Positions 41,678-50,180 of a stretch of 64,000 nucleotides of DNA are shown here, one piece after another (position 1 is the stretch's first letter; each line of letters opens with the position of its first letter). The position numbers and the translations under genes are program-made. Under the pieces are notes generated by a model. It saw only the letters and a program-made list of their open reading frames with translations, did not search any database and was not told the origin of the DNA. Origin of the DNA: CAYRES01 sp964423425. Lineage in GTDB: Bacteria > Actinomycetota > Thermoleophilia > RBG-16-64-13. The stretch is taken from assembly GCA_964423425.1 (NCBI GenBank), contig CAYRES010000003.1, positions 124,001 through 188,000 on the forward strand, written 5' to 3'.

Positions 41678-43427
41678 GATGCACGATCACCCCCCGGCCA
41701 CTCCTGCCGTCGACCCGTATGGATAGAGGTCGTTTCGCCCGCACGTGGCGCACGAACTCCGCCTCTTGAATGGTGTCCTGATCCAGAAGCCACTTCCAGT
41801 TCACCGCCGGCTGGGCCGAGAACGGCACCGAGAGATAGAGCGTGTGGGCCCCGATGAGGTTGTGAAAGAAGTGAGAGCCCTGGCTCATCTCTGGACGCAA
41901 CGAGGCTATAGCCGTCTCGACCACCACTCGGGCTGCCGAGATCTGCGCCCATTCTACGGGAATCCCCAGCCAGGTGTCGGCGGTGCCCCACCTGCCGAAG
42001 CCGATGAGCACGTACTCGTCTCCGCGCTCGAGCAAAGCCCGATTCAGCATGCCGACCTCCTCCGCAACACGGCGGGTGTGAGCCGGTTCGAAGACGTCGG
42101 GTTTGACGAACACGATGTCGCGCAGGTGTTCCACCAGTCCGTTACCCAGCGATTGCTCCGACGCCACTATCACGCGGTCGTCGGCAAGATCCCCCACGTC
42201 CACCATTGCCTGGGAGCCGACGTGCACCATGGGGCGTAACTGCAGAAACCCTACTCGCGTACGAGACCGGTCTGGAGGACGAGCCAACTGAGCCGCGAAC
42301 TCGATCTCCACTTCACAGCCCATCCTCTCCCTGGAAGCGGCCATCATGGAACAGATGCCATCGTTCAACGCGAGAGTCTTGTACTTCAGAAGGAGACCAA
42401 AATCGATGACCCGGGGGCCCGGTGGTCCCAGGCCCGGGCGTATGCAGTCGGAGGAGGCATCGTACGTGGAGGCGATGTGCTGAAGGGTACCGTCCGCTTC
42501 CGCGTCGGCCAGAGACGCACGTACCAGGTACTCGGTCTCCCGCACCGGATCGTAGACGGCCACCCCCATATTCACGGCCCAGAAACTTGTCTGCGTTTCG
42601 TCGAGGTATGCACGGGCGGAGGCCATCGGCGCTGGGGCGCCCGGGCGCCCGGGTGTGTAGATCCAAGAGGTCTCACCGTCCACAACCGTCTTGCCGAGAC
42701 CCAGGGCCAAGCTGGCCATTCCGTCTTCCGGTGTCGAGCCGGGCAGGGGATAGTAGCTGTATGAGCGGGCAACGCCGGAGACGTCGGGATAGAAGCGGTC
42801 GTGATGGCGGTCGCCCACCACTTCCTGAATGATGACCGCCATCTTCTCCGCCCCCTCCTCGATGCCGAGAGCCCTCCTGTACGCCTTGGCACCGGCGAAG
42901 AAGGTGGATGCGTACACGAACTTGACGGCCTCGATCAGACCGGCAAAGCGATCCGCCGTGCCGTGCCGGTGATTGGGGATCATCTTGGTGGCGTAGACTC
43001 CCGCGAAGGGGTGGGCCAACGCGTCTTCAAGCAGGGAAGAGGAGCGCACGGCCAAAGGAGTGCGCACGGAGTCGGCCAACGCGTGCAGATCTCCCACCAA
43101 CTCAGCCGGCAACTCGGCGCGCACGAAGGCGTGGGCTATGCGATCGTCCGAAAGGTCCGCGTCCACCACCGGCCCCAGTCTGTTTCTCGCCATGAAGGCA
43201 TCGAACATGTCGCCGGCAATGATGAGCATCCTGGGAACGGTTATGTCGATGCCGGCCGGGCACTCGTCCGCCAAGGCGGCGATAACCTCCGCCTGGATGA
43301 AAGCAAGCCCCTCGGCCTTTCCGCCTAGGGGTCCCTGTCCGACGCGTGTGAAGGTTGAGTCGCTCTCGAAGAAGCGGCGGTCAAAAGGAGGGAAGAGGCC
43401 CCGATACCCTGCCTCAGACCCAGCCAC
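41670..43427 (-). CDS. Minimal PPDK-N ATP-grasp protein with GRWG/HFF C-terminal module
   Basis: At 585 residues this is the shortest of the three paralogues and lacks any N-terminal sensory domain. It opens almost directly with GQGPLGGKAEGLAF, then RSSSLLEDALAHPFAGVYAT, MAVIIQEVVGDRHHDRFYP and GFLQLRPM of the PPDK_N fold. It ends with LIGFGRWGTADTWLGIPV, GSHFFHNL and a terminal SIRVDGRSGRGVI like the 32254 product. It overlaps the dehydrogenase upstream by 14 bases and the GAF-containing paralogue downstream by 8. It may define the catalytic core shared by all three. Confidence 0.85.
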   Translation of the reverse strand: MAGSEAGYRGLFPPFDRRFFESDSTFTRVGQGPLGGKAEGLAFIQAEVIAALADECPAGIDITVPRMLIIAGDMFDAFMARNRLGPVVDADLSDDRIAHAFVRAELPAELVGDLHALADSVRTPLAVRSSSLLEDALAHPFAGVYATKMIPNHRHGTADRFAGLIEAVKFVYASTFFAGAKAYRRALGIEEGAEKMAVIIQEVVGDRHHDRFYPDVSGVARSYSYYPLPGSTPEDGMASLALGLGKTVVDGETSWIYTPGRPGAPAPMASARAYLDETQTSFWAVNMGVAVYDPVRETEYLVRASLADAEADGTLQHIASTYDASSDCIRPGLGPPGPRVIDFGLLLKYKTLALNDGICSMMAASRERMGCEVEIEFAAQLARPPDRSRTRVGFLQLRPMVHVGSQAMVDVGDLADDRVIVASEQSLGNGLVEHLRDIVFVKPDVFEPAHTRRVAEEVGMLNRALLERGDEYVLIGFGRWGTADTWLGIPVEWAQISAARVVVETAIASLRPEMSQGSHFFHNLIGAHTLYLSVPFSAQPAVNWKWLLDQDTIQEAEFVRHVRAKRPLSIRVDGRSGRGVIVHHE

Positions 43428-44703
43428 GGTCCTTGCACGCTCTGGCCACCCGGTCGACCGCTATGACGTAGGCCGCGTCCCGCAGCGACAGGCCGCGCGA
43501 CTTGGCCAGATCGCTCACCGCCAGGTAGGCGTCGGTCATGGTGGTGTCCAAGCGCCCCTGCACCTCGTCACGAGGCCAGTAGAAATTCATGTTGCTCTGC
43601 ACCTGCTCGAAGTAGCTGCAGGTAACGCCGCCCGCGTTGGCGAGCAAGTCGGGAATAGCTTCGACGCCGCGTGCGGTCAGCAGAGTATCCGCTTCCGGGG
43701 CGGTAGGGCCGTTGGCTCCTTCGACGATGAGCTTCACCCGCGGTGACATCCGCCCTACGCTTTCGTACGTGATCTGGTTCTCCAGCGCGGCCGGGATGAG
43801 AATGTCCACATCCTGCTCGAGCCATGCCTCACCCGGGATGAGCTCGTACCCGAGTGATTGCGCCTTCTCCTGGTCGATACCCCCAAAGCGGTCGGTGACG
43901 CCGCGCAGTTCGTCGAGGTCGATGCCTTCTTTACGGTGGTACGCGAAGGCGCTGCATGCGAACTGGTCCCAACAGGAGATGGTGGTGACCTTGCCTCCCA
44001 TCATGCCGTACAGCTCGACGGCGTACTGGGCCACGTTCCCGAAGCCTTGGACGGCAGCCGAAGTCTCACCGATTTCTATTCCCCTCTCTTTGAGGGCCTC
44101 CCTGAGAACGAAGACGAGCCCGTAGCCCGTGGCCTCCGTCCTGCCGAGTGAGCCACCCATCCCCACCGGCTTACCCGTGATGAACCCCGGGTGCCGCCCC
44201 CCGTAGATGGCCTCGAACTCGTCGAGCATCCAGAGCATGTGCTCGGCATTCGTCATGACATCGGGAGCCGGGACGTCGGCCACGGGACCTACTACCCTGG
44301 CCAGCTGACGCACCCATCCCCGACAGATGCCCTCCTGCTCCCTGGCGCTCAGATGGTGAGGGTCGCAGATAACCCCGCCCTTTGCTCCCCCCAGCGGAAT
44401 GCCCACCACGGCGCACTTCCACGTCATCCACATGGAGAGGGCGCGAATGGTGTCGACGGTCTCCTGGGGATGGAAACGAATGCCACCCTTGCAGGGGCCC
44501 AGCGCATCGTTGTGCTGCACACGAAAGCCACGAAACACCTCTACGCGACCGTCGTCCATGCGAACGGGAATGCTGACGTGATACTCGCGTACGGGCTCCC
44601 GCAGCAGGGCCCTTGTCGCCGAATCCAGTTCGAGCATATCCGCGATTCGGTCAAATTGCTTCTGAGCAACCGCAAAGGGGTTGAACGCGCCGTCGTTCTT
44701 CAT
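43414..44703 (-). CDS. Glutamate/leucine-type (NAD) amino acid dehydrogenase
   Basis: The 429-residue enzyme of the Glu/Leu/Phe/Val dehydrogenase family has RGFRVQHNDALGPCKGGIRFH, GIPLGGAKGGV with the catalytic Lys, PAPDVMTNAEHM, the GFGNVAQYA dinucleotide motif, and EGANGPTAPEAD. It differs in class from the NADP-type GdhA at 30818 and is closer to bacterial NAD-GDH of the GudB/RocG type. I used the ATG at 44703. The frame continues upstream to 44877 but without family sequence. It is the first gene of a three-gene minus operon with the two PPDK-N-like proteins. Confidence 0.9.
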   Translation of the reverse strand: MKNDGAFNPFAVAQKQFDRIADMLELDSATRALLREPVREYHVSIPVRMDDGRVEVFRGFRVQHNDALGPCKGGIRFHPQETVDTIRALSMWMTWKCAVVGIPLGGAKGGVICDPHHLSAREQEGICRGWVRQLARVVGPVADVPAPDVMTNAEHMLWMLDEFEAIYGGRHPGFITGKPVGMGGSLGRTEATGYGLVFVLREALKERGIEIGETSAAVQGFGNVAQYAVELYGMMGGKVTTISCWDQFACSAFAYHRKEGIDLDELRGVTDRFGGIDQEKAQSLGYELIPGEAWLEQDVDILIPAALENQITYESVGRMSPRVKLIVEGANGPTAPEADTLLTARGVEAIPDLLANAGGVTCSYFEQVQSNMNFYWPRDEVQGRLDTTMTDAYLAVSDLAKSRGLSLRDAAYVIAVDRVARACKDRGWV

Positions 44704-44931
44704 CTGTCCATCTCTCTGAGCTCTCGGTTTCCGGTCGATATTTCGACTGCGGGCGCCGCCCTCGAACGAGGAGGTGGCATGGATGCGTTCACGGCATGTG
44801 GCGCCCACAGCAGCACTGAACTCTGCCATGGTATCAAACACGGGGGAATCGCCAGAAAGGAACTTCGGCACCCGCAATCCATACTGCCGGCGAACGGCCC
44901 ACCGAACGCCTGACGGAAAGAGAAGGACCGG

Positions 44932-45190
44932 CTACAAGCCGGACACCGTTTCCCCAGAAACCGCCGCCGCCTCAGGAGCGGCCGGAATCGCCCTTCCGGG
45001 AAGCACGGGAACTCCCAATTCCACGAGCGTCCTCTCCCACGCCTCGAGTGCCGCAATGACGTACCAGGTGCAAGCCATCTTGCCCATGTGGCCGATGCGG
45101 AACAGCTTCCGCATGAGGTTGCCGTGGCCTCCGGATATCATCACTCCGTGCTGGAGACGCATGGCCTCGATGCCCGTCCGGCAGGCTGCG
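44932..45190 (-). pseudogene. Class V aminotransferase (serine-glyoxylate/alanine-glyoxylate type), C-terminal remnant
   Basis: The C-terminal part AMRLQHGVMISGGHGNLMRK, then LFRIGHMGKMA and WYVIAALEAWERTLVELG matches the end of class V aminotransferases, where FRIGHMG is characteristic. The large PLP-binding domain and the catalytic Lys are missing. The sequence upstream in the same frame is not aminotransferase-like. A 40-base piece of the same region is found at 38755-38793, so the gene was broken by rearrangements within the island. Confidence 0.7.
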
Positions 45191-45509
45191 GAGGAAGTAG
45201 CATTTGGAATCTGGATGAGGAGAGCGCGGAAAGAGCCCGGTCGGCCATCTTGCGGAAGGCCCGCAGGGATATCCTTTGGGATGCGCTCCTCGAACGGACC
45301 GAGAAACCCGAAGGACGGTTGCCTCGCCTCTCCCCGCATCCCAACCCTCTCGTCTTGTGCTTTTTGCAGGCGAACCACTATCAAACGCGGGCACAAGAAC
45401 GTAGGAAGTTGAAGCAATCGGAGGGCTGCGGTGACGGCTTCTCCAGTAGCCTACCAAGACCTCTCGTGACCAAGACAGCATGCCACGTTGTCCCACAGGG
45501 ATCGGCGCA
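45191..45509. other. Non-coding or degenerate stretch between aminotransferase remnant and TRAP operon
   Basis: About 320 bases with short open frames on both strands, none with recognisable protein sequence. It is probably decayed DNA at a junction of two island modules. I see no hairpin or promoter. Confidence 0.4.
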
Positions 45510-46829
45510 TCATTGTCCCATCAATGCCGGCAGCCAAAGCACCGTGCTCGGCACGAAGATCATTATGGTCATGACACCCGCATCCAGGGCCAAGAACGGG
45601 AGGCTCGAACGATAGATGCTGGTAAGGGGAGCACTATCCCCCATGATGCCCTTGACCACGAACAGTGACAATCCGAATGGAGGCGAGATTGCGCCCATCT
45701 CCATGTTGAGCAACATGATGGCGCAGAACCAAATGAGGTCAAACTCAAGAGCCTGCGCAACAGGGATATAAAGAGGCAGGGTAACCATCAGGATGGACAG
45801 CGGTTCCATGAACATTCCCAGAACAATAAGAACCACTTGCATGATGATCAGAATGCCAATACGCGGCAAATCTATGTCTGCCGCGAACTGAACGAGACTG
45901 CCCGTTGCTCCCGTGAACGTGAGAATCTGACTGAATGCCGTAGAACCGGCCACAATGAGAAGCATCATTCCCGACACCTTCACCGTGCCGCCCATACTCT
46001 TCTTCAGCCAGTCCCACTTAATGCCTTTGCGATAGATCGCAGCTAACACAAAACAACCCAGGGCACCAAGCGCGGAGGCCTCATTGGGAGTGGCGATTCC
46101 CAGCACCATGCTTCCGATCACCAAGAAGATGATTGAAGCCAGAGGAAGGATGTACAGCAGGGCCTCTCTGATCCTCACTCTCCATGGAACCGAAGGCGCA
46201 TCGTAAGGAGGTGCCACTTTCGGATTCAGCATGCTCCTGATGATGATGTATGCGGCAAAGGCAACTGCCATCATGAGTCCGGGGACGATGATAGCCATGA
46301 GCAGTTTCCCGACGTTGATCTGAGCCAACGAGGCAAGCAGTACGCCGAGCGAAGTAGGGGGGATCATGATGGCGAGAGTTCCGGCGGCAACAATCGGACC
46401 TACGCTCATGGTCGTGCTGTAGCCCTTGCGTTGCATCTCCGGCACCAACACCGAAGCAAGCATGGCAGTACTTGCCATGGAGGAACCACTCAACGTCGAG
46501 AAGAGTGTTCCTCCCCCCACCGCGAGAAGACTCAACCTGCCCGGGATGCGCCCGATCCACCTGTCCAGTGCAGCCATCATCTTGAAGGCCACACCCGAGT
46601 GAAACATCACCTCTCCCATGAGTAGAAAGAGGGGCACAGGGACCAAAGAGAACTTGCTGATGGAAGAATAGATGCTCAGGACAAACTGGCCTATGGGATC
46701 GGTGCCACCCCATATGAGGAGTGCTCCGATGATGTTGACGGCCATAAAGGCGAAGGCAACCGGAACGCCTGAAGCGAGCAGGAGAACGAGGCCACCGAAT
46801 ACGACGAGAAGAACGAGCTGCCACGTCAT
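45510..46829 (-). CDS. dctM: TRAP transporter large permease, DctM family
   Basis: DctM forms the transport channel of a tripartite ATP-independent periplasmic transporter, using the sodium gradient to import organic acids. The 439-residue protein has about 12-13 hydrophobic helices and DctM hallmarks FSTLSGSSMASTAMLASVLVP, IPPTSLGVLL and the C-terminal MGAISPPFGLSLFVV. The start overlaps the dctQ stop by four bases. It is the last gene of the catabolic operon. Confidence 0.95.
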   Translation of the reverse strand: MTWQLVLLVVFGGLVLLLASGVPVAFAFMAVNIIGALLIWGGTDPIGQFVLSIYSSISKFSLVPVPLFLLMGEVMFHSGVAFKMMAALDRWIGRIPGRLSLLAVGGGTLFSTLSGSSMASTAMLASVLVPEMQRKGYSTTMSVGPIVAAGTLAIMIPPTSLGVLLASLAQINVGKLLMAIIVPGLMMAVAFAAYIIIRSMLNPKVAPPYDAPSVPWRVRIREALLYILPLASIIFLVIGSMVLGIATPNEASALGALGCFVLAAIYRKGIKWDWLKKSMGGTVKVSGMMLLIVAGSTAFSQILTFTGATGSLVQFAADIDLPRIGILIIMQVVLIVLGMFMEPLSILMVTLPLYIPVAQALEFDLIWFCAIMLLNMEMGAISPPFGLSLFVVKGIMGDSAPLTSIYRSSLPFLALDAGVMTIMIFVPSTVLWLPALMGQ

Positions 46830-47371
46830 TCCTCAACCCCTTCCCCTGATTCTTCTGCGACAGCGCACGTCCGCTTGCTCCTCTCCCGTTCGACTACTCG
46901 GCGAATAACCTGCGCCAGGGTCACCGTAAGACCAATGGGGATAATGACCACAAGAGGTGCCTTCGGCCAGTTGAGGATGCTTGTGACAATCACGTCTCTC
47001 TGCCACAGATCAATTGCCACAGCGAAGCCGTAATAGCCCATGGCAAGACAAATGAGGCAGACGATTCCGTCCGACACTCGTTCCAGGCATCGGCACGCTG
47101 TCTCGCTAGTGCGCCGGAGACGCTCAACTACGAAGTCCACACGCACATGCGCGTCCAGTCGCATGACCCATGGGGCACTCAAGAAACATGCGTACAAGAG
47201 CGCGTACTCACTGATCTCTATGTTCCACGGCAGTGAGTTGTCACTCAGCTGTCTGAGAATTACACTCGTCGAAACGAGCAACATCACGAACGCAATAATG
47301 ATGCCAGCGACAAAAGCCATGGCGTCTGTGAGTCGGTCCAACACTTTGACTATTGTTGCGCCAGTGTTCAT
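46826..47371 (-). CDS. dctQ: TRAP transporter small permease, DctQ family
   Basis: The 181-residue protein has four predicted membrane helices and the DctQ features NIEISEYALLYACFLSAPWV and RLDAHVRVDFV (the conserved HVxVD segment). I used the ATG at 47371, behind AAGGGG; the frame extends to 47467 but includes the stem-loop region. It is separated from dctP by 165 bases containing a 13-base-pair inverted repeat, and overlaps dctM by four bases. Confidence 0.92.
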   Translation of the reverse strand: MNTGATIVKVLDRLTDAMAFVAGIIIAFVMLLVSTSVILRQLSDNSLPWNIEISEYALLYACFLSAPWVMRLDAHVRVDFVVERLRRTSETACRCLERVSDGIVCLICLAMGYYGFAVAIDLWQRDVIVTSILNWPKAPLVVIIPIGLTVTLAQVIRRVVERERSKRTCAVAEESGEGVEE

Positions 47372-47396
47372 CCGCCCCTTCCCATTGATGTTCTGT

Positions 47397-47444
47397 TGTG
47401 GTCGGAACGACCCGTCGGGGGTACTTGGGGCCGTTCCGACCACA
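47397..47444 (-). promoter_or_regulatory. Large inverted repeat between dctP and dctQ
   Basis: TGTGGTCGGAACG (47397-47409) and CGTTCCGACCACA (47432-47444) are perfect complements, giving a 13-base-pair stem with a 22-base loop. It sits after the dctP stop and 26 bases before the dctQ start. In the transcript it could stabilise the dctP mRNA or attenuate read-through, so that binding protein exceeds permease. It could also be an operator. Confidence 0.7.
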
Positions 47445-47535
47445 CGGCCGGCTCCCTTCCGCCTCAACTACCAATCTTCCCAGCGCGCATCGTGCCGTGG
47501 AGTGCGCCTTTGCGGCGGCAGTTCTGTCGGCAGTC

Positions 47536-48606
47536 CTATTTCCGCGCCACTCGCTTGATGTCTTCAACGAGTTCCGGCGTTTGTTCTTCGAGCACCGACC
47601 AGCCGGCTGCGTATGCCGCCGCCGTGTACGCCCGAGCATCGTCAGGAGCGAACTTGATGAAGGTGACTCCCACGCTTTCGAGTTCTCCCCGCTCCTCTTC
47701 TTGCATCGCGAGGAGTTCATCGATCATCGCGCGTTCGAACTCCTCGGTGGCCTTCATAACCTGAGCCTGCTGCTCTGCCGATAGCTTAGCCCAGGAACTT
47801 GGGTTGGCAATGATCGTGGTATTCTGCGCACCGTAGAAGGGCTCATCGATCAAGTACTTCACCGAATCCGTCCAACCCTGGGCGCGCGGACCAACCAGCA
47901 GGTAGCTGAACCCCTCGACAATGCCACGCTCCAAGGCAGAGTACACCTCCCCGGGATCCACAGATATCGCGTTGATACCCAAGGACTTCATGAATACGTC
48001 AAGGTGCCCCGCTCTCGTACGCAGAGTCATACCTCGAAGGTCAGCACTCCCTGAGACTTCTTTGTTCACCCAGATGTAGAACGGAGTCTCCGAAAGCCAT
48101 CGGCCCAGATATTCCACGCCAATCAGACGGTGGCGTTCAGAGAAGTATTCAAAGAAACCATTCTCCCTCTCCTCCCATGGCGTGTGTTCGGAGAGACTCA
48201 GAGCCTGCATCTCACGGGCAAGTGATTCGTACCACGACGTGGCGGTGAAACCGATATCCACCACTCCACTCCGCACTGCTTCGATTAGCTCAGTGGGCGG
48301 GATGACTTCCGGGCCGCCTCGGTAGTTGATGACCACCGAACCGTCGGTCTCCTGATCCACCATGTCGATCCAGATGGGAATAAGTGCGGTAATGGGCTCT
48401 TGGCTTCCGAGGAAGCACACCAAGTCAAGCTCAATAGTTTCCTGGGCTTCGGTAGCGGTCGTGTCGGTTGACTCTCCCGTGGCCGTCGTGTCTCCAACCG
48501 GAGCGGTAGTATCAGAGGTACTTGAACCACAACCTGCCAACACTAGGACGACAAGAAGCACACAGGTGAGCAGTCCGGCTGCGGGCAGCGTCTTCCAAGT
48601 TCTCAT
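47536..48606 (-). CDS. dctP: TRAP transporter solute-binding lipoprotein, DctP family
   Basis: DctP binds the organic acid outside the membrane and delivers it to DctQM. The 356-residue precursor has a lipoprotein signal ending LVLAGC with lipidated Cys26, a Thr/Ser/Asp-rich tether (27-55), and a TRAP binding-protein domain. The carboxylate-binding arginine is expected in LRTRAGH (Arg196/Arg198), followed by DPGEVYSALERGIVEG. The ATG at 48606 follows GGAGG. Its mature domain is strikingly similar to the C-terminal half of the regulator at 51881-53233: 33 of 38 residues are identical between positions 122-159 here and 215-252 there. Confidence 0.95.
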   Translation of the reverse strand: MRTWKTLPAAGLLTCVLLVVLVLAGCGSSTSDTTAPVGDTTATGESTDTTATEAQETIELDLVCFLGSQEPITALIPIWIDMVDQETDGSVVINYRGGPEVIPPTELIEAVRSGVVDIGFTATSWYESLAREMQALSLSEHTPWEERENGFFEYFSERHRLIGVEYLGRWLSETPFYIWVNKEVSGSADLRGMTLRTRAGHLDVFMKSLGINAISVDPGEVYSALERGIVEGFSYLLVGPRAQGWTDSVKYLIDEPFYGAQNTTIIANPSSWAKLSAEQQAQVMKATEEFERAMIDELLAMQEEERGELESVGVTFIKFAPDDARAYTAAAYAAGWSVLEEQTPELVEDIKRVARK

Positions 48607-50180
48607 TGAGGAACCTCCCCCACCTTCTGTTCTAACCATTCTCTTAGAGTACTCTTAACGATCTTCCCGGCCGCATTGCGCGGGAATGTTTCATAGTCGA
48701 TGAAGCGAACCTCCTTTGGTCTCTTGAAGCGCCCCAGCGCCATAGCACAGCGCTCGATCAACTGCTCGGCAGAGACTCCTTCTTCATTTGCCGCAACAAA
48801 CGCTACAGGCACTTCCCCCCACTTATCATCCTTCCTGGGAACTACGCAGGCCTCCACCACACAGGGGTCTTCCAGCAACACTCGCTCGATTTCGGATGGG
48901 TAAATGTTCTCCCCGCCCGACTTGATCATGAAGCTGAGTCGCTCCACGAAATCTAGAGAGCCGTCCTGGTTACGACGAAACACGTCGCCGGTGTGATACC
49001 ACCCGCCCTTGAAAGCTTCGGCTGTGGCTTCCGGGGCGTCCCAGTACCCGCTGAAGAGGCTCGGCCCCCGCACCACGGCTTCCCCTGGTTCGCCTTCTGC
49101 CACATCGTTGCCCTGCTCATCAACCAAGCGGAGAAGACAAAATGTACTCTCTCTCTTGCTTAGGCCCCGGGGTATCACGCCCACGGGAATCTGGTTCCCT
49201 GAGGCGGGCCCGGTGCCGACCTCGGTCATACCGAACGAATTCATGAAAGGCGCGTCGAGAAGCCTGGTGATTTCGGCAAGCTGCTCGGGTGGCACCAGGT
49301 CGGCCATGGCGCCAATGATGCGGATACTACGAGGCTTGATACACCGCTCCTTCAGAACAGTGATCAGTCTGTCGATCATTCCGGTCACCACCGGCAGGTA
49401 GCCGATGATCTCGGATTCGATGGCACTCACCATGGCTTCCAGATCGAAGCCATCGGTGACGATGACCTTGCCACCCAGCATCAGCGTGGCCAGGGCGTAG
49501 TCGCTTCCGGCCATATGGAAGAGAGGCGACCAGGCTACGTAGGCTTCCTCTCGGGTGACGCCCGCCTCCGAGAGAAACAGATTGAGCCGCCACACCAGTG
49601 CCCTCTGACTGATGACCGCCCCCTTGGGGCGACCCGTGGTCCCACTGGTGTAAAGGATAAGAAGGCCATCTTCGGGGTCAACCGCAATACCCGGGGCGAC
49701 GTCCGTGTACTCGTTTGCCCAGGAATCGAGCTCCGCACCCAAGGTCAGTGTCGATACGCCCTCGGGGCACACGGACGCCGCCGTCTCCGTGTAGCGCTCT
49801 GTCGCAAACAGCATCTTGGGGTTTACAAGTTCCAGGCAATGTCTCAGGTCCTCCTCACTCATCCTCCAGTTGAGGCATGAGAGCAGAACTCCAACCTTGG
49901 CCGCCGCGAGTTCCATTTCTAGATACTCGGGACAATTCTCGGCCAGAATGGCAATGACGTCTCCTCGCCCGATTCCCTCTTCGAGGAATGCCTGTGCAAG
50001 CCTGTCGGCTCGTGAGTTGAGTTCCGCGTAGGTGACCTCGCGTCCGTAGGCCGACACGGCAATGCGATTAGGCTGAATCCGGGCCTGTTTCTCTATGAGA
50101 TCCGCTACCGTGATGGCAAAGGTCTGGCTGTCTATCATGTGCACTGTTTCCATATGGTCAATGGTCGTCCCGTCAGTCAC
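48603..50180 (-). CDS. AMP-forming acyl-CoA synthetase/ligase
   Basis: It activates a carboxylic acid, presumably the one imported by the adjacent TRAP system, to its CoA thioester via an acyl-adenylate. The 525-residue protein has the P-loop LYTSGTTGRPKGAV, the A5-type motif MTEVGTG, YHTGDVF and the C-terminal PRNAAGKIVKS with the catalytic Lys. The GTG at 50180 overlaps the thiolase-like gene by eight bases; ATGs at 50153 and 50138 are alternatives. The stop overlaps the dctP start by four bases. Substrate length or aromaticity cannot be read from the sequence. Confidence 0.93.
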   Translation of the reverse strand: MTDGTTIDHMETVHMIDSQTFAITVADLIEKQARIQPNRIAVSAYGREVTYAELNSRADRLAQAFLEEGIGRGDVIAILAENCPEYLEMELAAAKVGVLLSCLNWRMSEEDLRHCLELVNPKMLFATERYTETAASVCPEGVSTLTLGAELDSWANEYTDVAPGIAVDPEDGLLILYTSGTTGRPKGAVISQRALVWRLNLFLSEAGVTREEAYVAWSPLFHMAGSDYALATLMLGGKVIVTDGFDLEAMVSAIESEIIGYLPVVTGMIDRLITVLKERCIKPRSIRIIGAMADLVPPEQLAEITRLLDAPFMNSFGMTEVGTGPASGNQIPVGVIPRGLSKRESTFCLLRLVDEQGNDVAEGEPGEAVVRGPSLFSGYWDAPEATAEAFKGGWYHTGDVFRRNQDGSLDFVERLSFMIKSGGENIYPSEIERVLLEDPCVVEACVVPRKDDKWGEVPVAFVAANEEGVSAEQLIERCAMALGRFKRPKEVRFIDYETFPRNAAGKIVKSTLREWLEQKVGEVPQ

